Part shown: positions 1 through 10,539 of the stretch, one piece after another | Position numbering within the stretch: the first letter of the stretch is position 1 | Layout of the letters: every line of letters starts with the position of its first letter | Source of the DNA: Tubulanus polymorphus | Taxonomy: Eukaryota; Nemertea; Palaeonemertea; Tubulaniformes; Tubulanidae | DNA length: 64,000 nt | NCBI RefSeq assembly: GCF_964204645.1 | Contig: NC_134030.1 | Span: 2,023,855 to 2,087,854, forward strand | Direction: 5' to 3' | Translations under genes and position numbers: made by a program | Notes under the pieces: generated by a model | Databases searched by the model: none | What the model saw: only the letters and a program-made list of their open reading frames with translations | What the model was told of the DNA's origin: nothing

Positions 1-57
1 AAAACTCCAGGGATTGTTAATAAACAGGTAAAAAGTGGTCACTCTGTATTTGTTATC

Positions 58-235
58 GATAATAAAGTTTATTTGATGTTGAATGATGTTTTATAATGAT
101 TTAATGATTTGAGAGATTTTTGTGATTTATACTGCTGAATAAATAAAGATATTTTACAATCGATTCAAAAGTAATTGTTTTATTGTATCCTCGGTAAATG
201 GACTGCAAACATGTAACGTGTCCTTTACACGGGCG
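58..235. repeat. Left-edge copy of a sequence also found downstream of AGMO
   Basis: This stretch aligns by eye with 9485-9668. Shared blocks include GTTTATTTGATGTTGAA, CTGCTGAATAAATAAAGA, and the run around AACTGCAA followed by GTGTCC. It contains AATAAA-type polyadenylation hexamers. Two explanations fit. It may be a dispersed repeat, or it may be the 3' UTR of an upstream paralogous gene whose tandem sister is AGMO. No coding sequence is visible to the left, so the window cannot decide. Confidence 0.6.
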
Positions 236-1186
236 GATCCTGGTTCCAATTTTGACTCTGCCTCACCGAAGAAAAAAGGGCCCTTTTTTCAAAATACTTT
301 ATAGAAAATACTCGAGACCGGTACAACTGGATATTCGAAACTCAGGAAACCAAGGAAACAATTGTTTGACGCACACGCGCTCAGGAAATTTTGTCTGATT
401 AAGACATTTGAAAGTTTTAAAAATTTATTTAGAATTTTTTCTTTTTTTACAAGAAGTGTATTTCGGATATTTTGAGTGCCTCGCGCGGGTGGTGCATGTG
501 AGGTATCGTAAATCCGCCACAGTTCAGAGACAAGGTCCATGCAGGTGATAATATTTTCTTCATTCCCTGCCCTAATCAACCCTGGCTGCTGTAGCCCAAA
601 CCTTTTCCCAATCCCTGACCCTAAACCCATTCAGTCCATAACCCTGGTTACCACTTGGCCGTGAGCCCTGATTTCTGCGGTTGAAAAAGCCACCATTTCG
701 TGTATCGGGTCACCAGTGTCATGCGCAAGAAATATTTGTAAATTGATTAAAAAAATTATCGAAAATAGAGGCGTTGATTTTCCTAATCGTAATTGCTAGT
801 CATGTGGATCATCTAATCAAATCAGATTTTCACACCAGGATAAATTTGACGATTTGTTCAAAATGGCTGACAAGGAAATAATGTCCCTGATGGTTATTGA
901 CCTAAGAGAGAGTAGAGTATATTTACAATTGACAAACAGCATTAAATAGATCCCCGAAAAGTCGATGTATTAGGATCGTACTCTATATCGAGGCATGAGT
1001 GACATTTTCAGTGCCCAAGCAAAATTACGCAGTTAGATTTTACTCTATTATTATTTATTCTAACTCCTGATATACGCCAAATATAAATTGAGAAATTTGT
1101 CTTTATCAGACTTTTATTTCGTGCGCAGACTAATATTTTAGTTTATGTACATTCACCGAAAGGCCGTTGTTGGTGCGTAAATCCTG
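236..1186. other. Intergenic, nothing recognised
   Basis: No open frame with protein-like composition, no splice-linked exon and no repeat beyond simple A/T runs was recognised here. Confidence 0.5.
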
Positions 1187-1332
1187 ACCGTAAAGTGCTG
1201 CCTCTATATATAACATTGGCGGCGAATACGTGAACTAACGCCACGGGAGATATTTCTTACTGTGGCATGCGAGTAAGAAGTTAGTTCAACTATTCGCCGT
1301 CAATGCTTTATACAGGGGCAGCACGTGACGGT
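1187..1332. mobile_element. Inverted-repeat element (MITE-like), about 146 bp
   Basis: The two ends are imperfect inverted repeats of roughly 50 bp. The left arm starts ACCGTAAAGTGCTGCCTC. The reverse complement of the right arm starts ACCGTCACGTGCTGCCCC. Both continue into GGCGAATA and then TGAACTAAC. The centre holds CTGTGGCATGCGAG, which also occurs near 21035. No transposase is encoded, so this would be a non-autonomous element. The target-site duplication was not resolved. Confidence 0.65.
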
Positions 1333-1387
1333 TGAGATTTTCAAAATGTAATCGACGCGTGCTGGTAGTAGTGAGGTGTGTTTGGAA

Positions 1388-1411
1388 TTAGGGTTAGGGT
1401 TAAGGGTTAGG
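1388..1411 (+). repeat. Short telomere-like TTAGGG tract
   Basis: Four imperfect TTAGGG-type units lie head to tail, one with an extra A (TTAAGGG). The tract is far too short to be a chromosome end and lies inside ordinary sequence, so it is an interstitial relic or chance. Confidence 0.6.
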
Positions 1412-1607
1412 ATCAGAGTTGAGAAAATGATGATGGATGTACTACATGTGAATGGAGTTTTATTCATTCAATATTTTACAAATATTGTAAAGATGAATAG
1501 AAATTATTGAGAAAACTAATATTATCTAGTTGTACGAATTCCTATTTTTGAATGAAAAATCCTATTTTCGAAAAAAAAATCCTTTTTTATTTGATTTTAA
1601 CTCATTT

Positions 1608-2561
1608 GATTTTAGATTAATCATCGGCTTGATCGTCCTGACCCGGGGCCGGTTTCACAAAGCATAATTAACTTTAATTATAGTTAGGACCTAAATCATG
1701 ATTAAATTTCCTTAATCATGATTAGTTAATTACGATTAAAATTCGGTTTCACGAAAGGGTTTGATTACAAAATTAACTAATTACATAATTAGGCAACTTA
1801 ATTACAATTTAACTGTATCAAAATGGCGGAACTTGAGACAGCCATTTGCTGTCCAAGCATCAACAACAGGAACAACCTTCCTTGTTTAGAGGAAAAGAGA
1901 AATTCACTCCTTTGGGAGTTAAAGATTGCTCTGAAAGGTCTCAGGAACCAGTGGAAAAACTTAGCAAGATGTCTCAAAAGTTTTTAAATAGAAACTCACC
2001 TCCAGTCAGCAAAATAAAATCCTCGTAAATGGGGTTTATTTCCGAGCAGTGATTAGCACTTTTTAACACTAACTCCATAGATATGTACTCTACTGACAGA
2101 AATCTATCATATGTTTGGACAAAATCAATTAATTCAATACTTCTAAGTATGTGATGGTCGTGCTGACAAAAAACATAGGACGTTTGAAAATAAATCATTA
2201 GAATTTAGAGTATTGACTTGCCTTTTTTACAAAAGGCAAAAAATCCAAATTATTTGAGCCAAACAATCTGAAAAACTGAATAAGTGTAGGAATTGCCGTC
2301 GTCAATTAATAAACACCAAATTCCATGAATAATATCTGCAGCTTTTTGTTTTTAATAATAAACTAATGATAAATGGTTTAATTACACTCTAGAGGAGAAT
2401 TAAATTTTGTAATTAACTTAATTATAATTAAAGTTAATTACGTTTTGTGAAACACCTAACTTGATTAAGTCATGATAATTTAACCATGATTAGTGTTTTA
2501 ATCATAATTAAGGGTTAATTACGCTTTGTGAAACCGGCCCCCGGGTGATTAATCTAAAATC
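1608..2561. mobile_element. Foldback / Harbinger-like MITE (core 1646-2540)
   Basis: The core ends are inverted repeats: GGGCCGGTTTCACAAAGC at the left, and its near-perfect complement GCTTTGTGAAACCGGCCC at the right. A CCG trinucleotide directly flanks both ends, compatible with a 3-bp target-site duplication. GGGCC-starting inverted repeats with 3-bp duplications are typical of PIF/Harbinger elements (family knowledge). A second inverted pair lies outside the core, at 1608-1623 and 2546-2561 (GATTTTAGATTAATCA and its complement). A further GTTTCACGAAA-type pair lies inside. One interior frame, at about 1884-1987 on the + strand, reads LKGLRNQWKNLARCLKSF before a stop. It vaguely resembles a Myb/SANT-like helix, but no intact protein is present. 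Confidence 0.7.
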
Positions 2562-2629
2562 TCGTGATTACCGTACGGTGCTGCCACCGTCTGACTCTGT
2601 GCCAACGTCCAGCATTACTCAATTTTATT

Positions 2630-5600
2630 ATGGCGTCTGCAAATCTAGGAACGATTATCAACCATCCTGTGGTTTTTGGTGTCCGTAGATTGTTCTATTT
2701 AGTTGGCACCAATGAAACATCATTTGAAACGACAGAACAGGTTCCCGATTATGTAACTAAAGTAAGTGATTCTTTCTAGAATTCTTAATTAGTCTTAATT
2801 ACGCTATGTTTAAAGACAATTCAATTCGAGAGCTCTGTCAAAAAAGAAAAAATCATTTTAAATGAAAATGACACTGTTTTGTTCGCTTTGCCTTTCTTCC
2901 TCCTTTCTCTGGTATCTTCTTTTAGAAGTCCTTCCTGGGTCCGGTTACAAGTGTATTGTGTTTATTTCAGGCGTTACCCTATTTCTTTTCTCTGGCCGTG
3001 TTAGAAGCGATCATAGCTCCTTTAAGAGGAAAAAGAAGATTTCGTATCAATGATGGAATAACGTCTATCAGTGCTGGGCTGATTAGCCTGCTTCCGCTGT
3101 AAGTATCACCAGTAACTCTCCTCCACTACAACCATACTCTGGCTCAGAGCTGTCTCTGTGAATGAGATGAATATGTCAAAGCTGGAACTTTCTTACTTGT
3201 AGTATGAGAATGGAGCATCGAGCGAGAAGAAATACTTCTCAGATTAACATCGGTCAAATGTCTACCCCTACCACGCGGGGCACTACAGCTCGTATCTGAG
3301 TTCTAGGAACTACTAAAACGATAATCTCTTAATCCTGTGTTTATAATATATATAAAATGACATTGAGAGAAATCCCACAATAACGAAGCCAAGATTGAAA
3401 AATTCTATATCAGAATGATTATATTTGAGGATGGCTAACAGTTGTTAGCCGAAACGTCGCTCCTCAAATATAATCATTCTGATATAGAATTTTTCAATCT
3501 TGGCTTCGTTATTGTGGGATTTCTCTCGCTATCATCATACACGGATATTGTGTATCTTCTCGTCATAAAATGACATATTATAGACAGAGGATTAAAACAG
3601 ATAAAATCGTTTTTACAGTAAGCCTCTCATACCTGCAACTCTGATACGAAGAGCCCAAGGGTTCTACCTTCGATCTATTCTGGGATGCACTTAATATTGG
3701 CGTCATTTGGATCATTACATCTGCTACAATTCATATTAAAACTGTAAAAATATTGAAATCATAGAAATGAAAATAATTATTATGATCAAACTAAACCGCT
3801 TAATCTGGTACCAGCTGAAAATGATATACGGATTCCAAAACAACTGAGATTAGTCAAACTAAGCCTCACTTCACATACAGCTGTTAATCCAGTAACCTGT
3901 CGCATGGTTTAGATTCACAATCGGATTTTTTCACAAACCACATCCATCCATCTGACTTAAGCCTATCGGATTATAAAAGCTTACCACCAAAATCAACAGT
4001 TGACTGCTGTTACTTAAGGCTTGAAACGTCAAACAATTTTTATATCAAAATCAATTCTAATGGTTCCGATATAAATTCATGAAATTTAGTACCAGGCCAA
4101 AGTGAGATGAATCATATAGATTTAAAAGGTTATTTCGGTGATTTATTTATTTCAGAATTTTATGGCGAGGAATTGACACTTCTTTATACATGATAATGTA
4201 TGATATGAGATTGATGAGTTTACAGTGGGATCATCCGTTCACCTGGTGGATCGCGTTTATAGGCGTCGACTTCGCGTATTATTGGGTTCACAGAATGGGA
4301 CATGGTACGAGACCAAATTTGAAAATTTAAACATTTTTTAAAATGGATAAATTTTTCATCAATTTGGACAAATAAACAGGACCTAAAGTTGACCCTAAAA
4401 AATTTGGCCCTAAAGTTTGGATTCGATCATTTTCAAGAATGTTAGATTTTGACGCACTAGGATATTGTGATTCCTGGAGCCACGAGTTCCAACAATTTCA
4501 TTCTAAATTAGCTCATTTCTAGTCAGTAGTTAATCAGTGTAGATTCACCTGTTAAACAGAGCTTTGGATTTCAAAAGTGCATTTATGACTAGCTGGTCTA
4601 TATCACACTTCTGCGATCTATCAGATAGTGTAGGAGTGTAATTAATTATGACATTCAACCAGTAACAATACAGCACTTTTTCAAGTCTCAAATATTATCA
4701 GTCTTTATGTTAATCACCTGTTGCCAAGTATTTGATCAGTTTTTTTCCATAAAACTAATATGACTACCAGTTGACCTTGACAGCTAGACCTGACGTGGTC
4801 TGAGTCATCGTTGTAAAAAATTGTCATCTCAAATCAATCGGCCTACATATTCCACTTTCAGTACCCAGGGGTAACTAATTGAATATTTTCAGACCAGCCT
4901 CATTCCCCTGAATCTCTCTAATAATAGCCATTCAATTTTCTGAAATAAGGAAATCTACCACAAAGATTTTTAAACACTAGTGATATCTATAGATGTAGGG
5001 TTAACTCAACTATTTATTAAGAGTTTATGCCCTTAGCAGGTTTTAGTTTTATAGACTGGTATTGATTGAACCCGGAGGGGGCAAGTTGAATTGAGCCAGC
5101 CTCAGGGTCAACAGCAGTCTTTAAAAACCAGGCCCTGGGTTAAAGTTTATCCAAGTTAAACCAAAAATCGACCCTAGGATTTTAACTTACGAATTTCCAA
5201 ATGATTTTCTTCGGATTAAAAAGTCAGTAATGTGTTGTTTGTTTGAACTGTATTCCAGAGGTGAATCTGTTTTGGGCGACGCATCAGGCTCATCATAGTT
5301 CGGAAGATTATAACTTTACCACCGCACTTCGGCAATCAACGTTTCAGAAATTCTATGCTATGGTAAACTGAAACTTCCAACTATCTTCATCGACAAGAGA
5401 ATTCTGTAAATTCGACCAATCATGATATTTAGATCTGTACTTCGATATTCGATTTCCAAAATCAAAACCCCCTGTCAGGAGCGAAACAGGAGGTTTGATT
5501 TTGGATTGTAAGGGACACCAAATCAGTCAATCAAATAAATAATACAAACAATCATCTCCTTATATTTCAAATATCTCAAAATCTACTCATAACTTAACAA

Positions 5601-8386
5601 CTCTTCCGATTCTGAAAATTTCAATTTTTGTTGCAGTTTTTTTATTTGCCGATGGCTATTGTCGGAGTTCCACCGTCATTGTATTTGGTGCACGCACATT
5701 TTAACTTGCTTTATCAGTTTTGGATTCACACAGAGGTACGTTTCAATCACCTGAAATCACTAACAGAATCACGATGATGAAAACATGGTTTGGATTAGAA
5801 TTACAGTTGAAAAAATCAAACGACTAAAATTCAATTTATTTTTCTCTTCAGATGTTAACTGGTGTATTTTGATGAATTCAATGATTTGATTATTAATTGA
5901 ATTACAGATTGTAGGTAAATTAGGACCACTGGAGTATATACTGAATACACCGAGTCTTCATCGCGTTCATCACGGTAGAAACAGATATTGTATCGATAAA
6001 AACTATGGTGGAACTTTGATTATCTGGGATTTATTATTCGGTAAGATCTGAATTTGTAATCGATCATCAGTTACACAGTTGACTGTGGATCCAGTTCTAC
6101 AGTTGACTGTGGATTCAGTTCCACAGTTGACTGTGGATCCAGTTCCACGGTTGACTGGATCCAGTTCCGCAGTTGACTGTGGATCCAGTTCCACAGTTGA
6201 CTGTGGATCCAGTTCTACAGTTGACTGTGGATTCAGTTCCACAGTTGACTGTGGATCCAGTTCCACAGTTGACTGGATCCTGTTCCGCAGTTGACTGTGG
6301 ATCCAGTTCTACAGTTGACTGTGGATTCAGTTCTACAGTTGACTGTGGATTCAGTTCCACAGTTGACTGTGGATCCAGTTCCACAGTTGACTGTGGATCC
6401 AGTTCTACAGTTGACTGTGGATTCAGTTCCACAGTTGACTGTGGATCCAGTTCCACAGTTGACTGTGGATCCAGTTCCACAGTTGTGTGGGTCTGATTGG
6501 ATCCAGTTCCACAGTTATGTGTAGATTATCTGTAAGTTAAAGATGAAAGGCACTGTTTTATTTTCTAAGGTACATACGCCAGTGAAACTGATGAAGTTGT
6601 TTATGGTTTAGTTCATCCACTCGGTACTTTTGATTCAATCCATGTACAAGTAAGAAATCATTTCACACTAAAAAATATGTTGGACATGTTTTTGCCGATA
6701 CTCGGCTCCCTGTGTATGCAACTCGTCAATATCTTGTATTTTACAGTTGTGTCATTTTAAATGGATTTGGAGTCAGTTTTGGAAAATGGACGGTTTGAAG
6801 AATAAATTGTCGGTGATTTTGAAAGGTCCCGGTTGGGAACCCGGTAAACCACGTCTCGGTTATAAGGATGATATTCCCGATGTAAGTGATCAATCGATTT
6901 TATGTAATTTGTGAATCTCGATGAAATTTAATTACACAAAATGATATTATCTAAGAATCTGTGAAATTCTGTTTCTTCACCACAGTGAGCAGTCAGTAAC
7001 CTGTCTGTGGTTTAGTTTAACGATCGGATATTTTCACAAACCACAATAAGTTGGTATAAGCACATCCGATTATAAAAATCTTACCACCAACGATTAGGTA
7101 ACTAACAACACAGTGATATAAATCAGCGATGGACTTTGTTAATATATCGCGTGATTGCGCATTAATGTCATTAGTAATTAGTTATAATTTACATTAAAAG
7201 ATGGCAGGTCAATCGCTGAAATATTAGTAACTAATGATGCCGGTTATCCAACTGGGTGGAATTTTTTTCCGATCGTCTTATTATCTCAAGCACTTTCAGA
7301 TATCAATTAGTCATCACTGAAAGGTTAACCCTTTCAGTGCATCTACACCGCAGTGCGGTGTATAAATCAGTGATGGATTTTGCTAGTACACCGCACTGCG
7401 GTGTATTGATGTAATTAGTAATTTGTAATTATCTCTATTGAAAAATGGCAGCAAGTGTCAAACATAGTGAAATACTAGTAACTAACGATACACCGCACTG
7501 CGGCACTATAGGGTATTAATTAGTCAGCACTGAAAGGGTTAAAGAATCTAAAAAGTATTTACATTTGATTTCTCCGTAGATATCCGCCCCTCAGCCACGG
7601 TACGACCCACAGTTGCCGACGTGGTGTGGTGTCTACATTCTATTGCATACTGGTTTATTGGTATTTGGATATTTATGGTTATTGAATATTTCTGAGGTGC
7701 GTAACTGAACTATAGCAACTGTGCGACTGAATTGTGTGGAATATCGGGTTCCCGTTAGCCTTGACATGTTACGTACTAATAATTCAATACCGATGTTTTT
7801 CATATTTTGTAGATACTTCAACAGGTGCTAGTCATTGCCGGTGTTCTTTATATACTGTTAGCTTTATCTACATTCGGATGGATTTGTGATCATAGGTACG
7901 TTAAATAGAAAACAATTTCGGATGCAGTTTAAAATTTCAGATCGAACTGATTTCGAAATTTGAATATTTGAAAAATATCCGATCATGAATTAAGACTGGT
8001 CTCAATGTTGAGCCAATTTTGAAATAATAAAACATGACATTGTGCAGTAAACCTCGCGTACGATGTTAGAAAAAGTCGGAAAAGTGATTTCCTTTTCGTC
8101 CGGTTTCGAAAAGTTTGGAAAAGTCGTACTATTAAAAATCTCAATCAGCCTTGATCAACTCTTGCGTGCTGTCTCTATTTTCAGGACGTTTGCGCCTATT
8201 GTTGAATTACAACGCTGTCTCTTCACGATCGCCGTATATCTATTGTGCCGTTGCCGCGGTTACGTTCCACCGGTCGCGATTGTGTTTGAATTGGCGAACG
8301 TGTTTTTCATATTTTCGGCGGTGCTGTGGTCGATTCAATCTTACAAACAATTCTTCAACACGTCTAAATCGACGAAAACCCAATAA
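2630..8386 (+). CDS. AGMO: Alkylglycerol monooxygenase, 11 coding exons
   Basis: AGMO is a tetrahydrobiopterin-dependent, di-iron integral membrane enzyme of the ER that cleaves the O-alkyl bond of ether lipids. Coding exons: 2630-2761, 2971-3098, 4156-4304, 5259-5362, 5637-5735, 5908-6040, 6570-6649, 6747-6881, 7580-7696, 7813-7895 and 8185-8386. All introns are GT-AG, and the phases join to one 453-residue frame; the vertebrate protein is about 445. The fatty-acid-hydroxylase histidine boxes are complete: HRMGH (132-136), HQAHH (145-149) and HRVHH (222-226), i.e. the expected eight histidines. Also conserved are GVDFAYYWVHR, SSEDYN, TALRQS, LYQFWIHTE, HHGRNRYCIDKNYGG, VYGL.HP and KGPGW.PGKPRLG. 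Hydrophobic segments before box 1, in exon 5 and in exons 9-11 fit a multi-pass protein. The start is the first Met of the exon, followed by a plausible N-terminus. AATAAA at 8382-8387 overlaps the stop codon; the poly(A) site is not resolved. I see no disrupting change. Confidence 0.97.
3365..3527. repeat. Long near-perfect hairpin in AGMO intron 2
   Basis: Two arms of 67 bases (3365-3431 and 3461-3527) are reverse complements with essentially no mismatch, separated by 29 bases. The spacer holds a second perfect hairpin, GGCTAACA-GT-TGTTAGCC, followed by GAAACGTCGC. It is probably a short foldback transposable element. The inner stem followed by GAAAC resembles stem II plus the 3' core of a hammerhead ribozyme, but the CTGATGA half of the core is not present. 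Confidence 0.85.
3885..3995. repeat. Dispersed repeat, copy 1 (AGMO intron 2)
   Basis: This copy matches 6983-7095. Both contain CAGTAACCTGTC, TGGTTTAG, a CGATCGGAT/CAATCGGAT block, TTTTCACAAACCAC, CGGATTATAAAA (or CCGATTATAAAA) and CTTACCACCAA. It is probably a non-autonomous element inserted in two introns of the same gene. Confidence 0.7.
6070..6530. repeat. 24-bp minisatellite with dyad symmetry (AGMO intron 6)
   Basis: Some 18 tandem units of about 24 bp vary at TTCCACAGTTGACTGTGG, TTCTACAG and TGGATCCAG versus TGGATTCAG. The full-length unit contains the inverted pair CCACAGT-TG-ACTGTGG, so each unit can form a 7-bp hairpin. Because 24 is divisible by three, all frames look open, on both strands. 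These runs are not coding. Confidence 0.95.
6983..7095. repeat. Dispersed repeat, copy 2 (AGMO intron 8)
   Basis: This is the partner of 3885-3995 in the same orientation, with a few small indels. It lies immediately upstream of the MITE-like sequences at 7100-7542. Confidence 0.7.
7100..7328. mobile_element. Older, diverged relative of the adjacent TTAA MITE
   Basis: Its interior aligns with the element at 7325-7542: AAATCAGCGATGGACTTTG against AAATCAGTGATGGATTTTG, then ATTAGTAATTA, AAAATGGCAG-like and ACTAGTAACTAA-like blocks. It ends with CAATTAGTCATCACTGAAAG directly before TTAA. The CACCGCAGTGCGGTG palindromes of the younger copy are lost or decayed here. Confidence 0.6.
7325..7542. mobile_element. 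piggyBac-type MITE with TTAA ends
   Basis: The element is bounded by TTAA on both sides (7325-7328 and 7539-7542). Its terminal inverted repeats are a perfect 12 bp: CCCTTTCAGTGC at the left, GCACTGAAAGGG at the right. TTAA duplication with CCCTTT-starting ends is the hallmark of the piggyBac superfamily (family knowledge). Inside are palindromic blocks ACACCGCAGTGCGGTGT and ACACCGCACTGCGGTGT. No transposase is encoded; the element is about 214 bp and non-autonomous. Confidence 0.85.
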
Positions 8387-8544
8387 ACAATAATTGAATT
8401 CTGTTTCTAATTCACCGATCATCATTCCTTTTCCTTCTCAACAATTTCTGTCTCAAATAATATGAACTTTTCTGATTGAAAATTTTCAGTTCAATTCACT
8501 TATATATTCAAGTATAACAGTATTCGAACTCTGGTACTAAAAAA

Positions 8545-9245
8545 TAGAGTGGACTTCAGTAATGTGACAGATTACACATTACATGTTATTTCAATTTAAT
8601 TTACTCAGTGTCATAATTTGGATAAGTCGTCACCTTACTGAAGTCATCTCTATTTTTGAGTTTCAATTTGTATTTCTAATTCTATTTACTAAGTGTAAGT
8701 CATAATTTGGATAAGTCGTCACATAACTGAAGTCATCTCTATTTTTGAGTTTCAATTTGTATTTCTAATTCTATTTACTAAGTGTAAGTCATAATTTGGA
8801 TAAGTCGTCACATTCCTGATGTCATCTCTATTTTTGAGTTTCAATTTGTATTCTAATTCAATTTACTAAGTGTAAGTCATCATTTGGATAAATCGTCACA
8901 TTACTGAAGTCATCTCTATTTTTGAGTTTCAATTTGTATTCTAATTCTATTTACTAAGTGTAAGTCATAATTTGGATAAGTCGTCACATTCCTGAAGTCA
9001 TCTCTATTTTTGAGTCTCAATTTATGTATTTCTAATTCTATTTACTAAATGTAAGTCATCATTTGGATAAGTCGTCACATTACTGAAGTCATCTCTATTT
9101 TTAGTCTCAATTTGTATTTCTAATTCAATTTACTAAATGTAAGTCATCATTTGGATAAGTCGTCACATTACTGAAGTCATCTCTATTTTTTAGTCTCAAT
9201 TTGTATTTCTAATTTTATTTACTAAGTGTTAGTCATCATTTGGTT
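8545..9245. repeat. ~89-bp minisatellite 3' of AGMO
   Basis: About eight tandem units start with GAAGTCATCTCTATTTTTGAG at 8640, 8729, 8818, 8906, 8994, 9085 and 9173. The spacing is 88-91 bp. Units include GGATAAGTCGTCACATTACT and CTAATTCTATTTACTAAGTG. The array begins less than 200 bp after the AGMO stop codon, so it could lie in the 3' UTR. Confidence 0.95.
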
Positions 9246-9484
9246 AAGATCATCCAAACAACAAATGTTGAGCGAATTTGACTCAAGCGAACTTGTGTAT
9301 CGACCTTGAACATGTTTTTTACTAGATTGCACTATAAGGAATGATCGATATTTACCCACTCAGTATTGACTCAATAAATCTATCAATGTTTCCCCGGAAT
9401 AAACGCCGAATATGATCAATGATTCTAAACGGAATCTATACTAAAGATTATAAATTTAATTTTACATTGTTATTATTTGTTATA

Positions 9485-9668
9485 TAAACAAGAATAGTTT
9501 ATTTGATGTTGAAATGATATTTTATATAACGATAGTAAATCGATCGATGTTTGTGATTTTTAACTGCTGAATAAATAAAGACATATTTTGCCCTGGATTC
9601 AAATTGTTTTCGTTCTTGATCACTGAAATGAACTGCAAGCACATAGAATGCATCATGTGTCCTTGACA
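9485..9668. repeat. Second copy of the left-edge sequence
   Basis: This stretch aligns with 58-235. It contains GTTTATTTGATGTTGAA, TTTGTGATTTTTAACTGCTG, AATAAATAAAGACATATTTT and GAACTGCAAGCACATAGAAT. It lies about 1.1 kb downstream of the AGMO stop codon in the same orientation. Confidence 0.6.
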
Positions 9669-9784
9669 TTACATAACACACGAGGCCAGTTTTATAAGCA
9701 GGTGACAATATGCTGTTGATTACTTATAGGACTCTTGTACGGAGGATAATGTGCAGTTTGTATGAGTCCATCCGCTGTCTGTAT

Positions 9785-10196
9785 CCAAACCCCTCAGACA
9801 ATCTATTTACCCCTTCAATCTGCTTCCTATACTCTCTTCCTGTGAAAATCTGCTGTCCGGACCCCGAATTTGTAGCTTCGAACATGCTGTCTGGCTGCAG
9901 GTAGTTGGCTAGAGTTAACCAGAAAGATATAGTGACATAGTGAAATTCTAAATTTCATTGTTATTATGGTATTTATCTGCAGGTTATCTTTAACCGATTT
10001 TTCAGCAACTGCAGCCTCTGTCTGGACCCTCAGTGACAGAATCTGCTGTCTGCCCACTCAAGACAATCTGCAGTCTGCCCACTCAAGACAATCTGCTGTC
10101 TGCCCACTCAGACAATCTGCTGTCCGCACCCCCAGAATTTGTTACTCGGACAATCTGCTGTCTGTTCCCTCAGACAATCTGCTGTCTACAAAATGA
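9785..10196. repeat. CAATCTGCTGTCTG minisatellite
   Basis: At 10030-10196 there are about seven units of 22-25 bp built on CAATCTGCTGTCTGCCCACT and variants (TGTTCCCTCAGA, TGTCCGCACCCCCAGA). Diverged related units extend left to about 9785 (CAGACAATCTATTTACCCCT, GAAAATCTGCTGTCCGGACC). Open frames over the array are repeat-derived. Confidence 0.85.
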
Positions 10197-10408
10197 ATTC
10201 ATTCAAGTCATAATGAATATAATAGAATTGTCCTCCAATGACCAGCTATTGATGACGAAAAACATGAAAACCATGAATTAATGTTCATATTCACACTTTA
10301 ATATAATACACTGTTGAGAATAGATGAATTAATACATCACTGCCTACACAACATAAACAAATACATTCATATCTGAATTAACATTATTACCTGAAAAAAG
10401 TTGTTCAA

Positions 10409-10532
10409 GGCCCAGTTTCACGAAAAAGTTTAAGCCTAAAACGGTTAAGTTTGAATTGTTGTCGTCATTGAAAACATGAAGTAACCAATGGCAATTACAC
10501 TAAAAATTTGAGTTTTTTGTGAAACTGAGCCC
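10409..10532. mobile_element. Small MITE, GGCCCAGTTTCAC ends
   Basis: The left end GGCCCAGTTTCACGAAAAAG and the right end TTTTTTGTGAAACTGAGCCC are inverted repeats of about 20 bp. Only about 85 bp lie between them. The GTTTCACRAA core resembles the inverted repeats of the larger element at 1646-2540, suggesting the same transposase family. Confidence 0.75.
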
Positions 10533-10539
10533 TGGTACT

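Noticed and set aside
1388-1411. Telomere end
   Set aside because: Only four imperfect units, with unique sequence on both sides.
2862-3053. 63-codon + frame overlapping AGMO exon 2
   Set aside because: It is out of frame with the conserved exon and crosses the intron 1 acceptor.
3600-3710. Possible extra AGMO exon after TTTTTACAG at about 3619
   Set aside because: The frame it would give ends in a stop and does not match the family, whereas the exon at 4156 joins in phase and matches residue by residue.
6003-6524. Overlapping open frames on both strands inside AGMO intron 6
   Set aside because: Products of the 24-bp minisatellite, whose length is a multiple of three.
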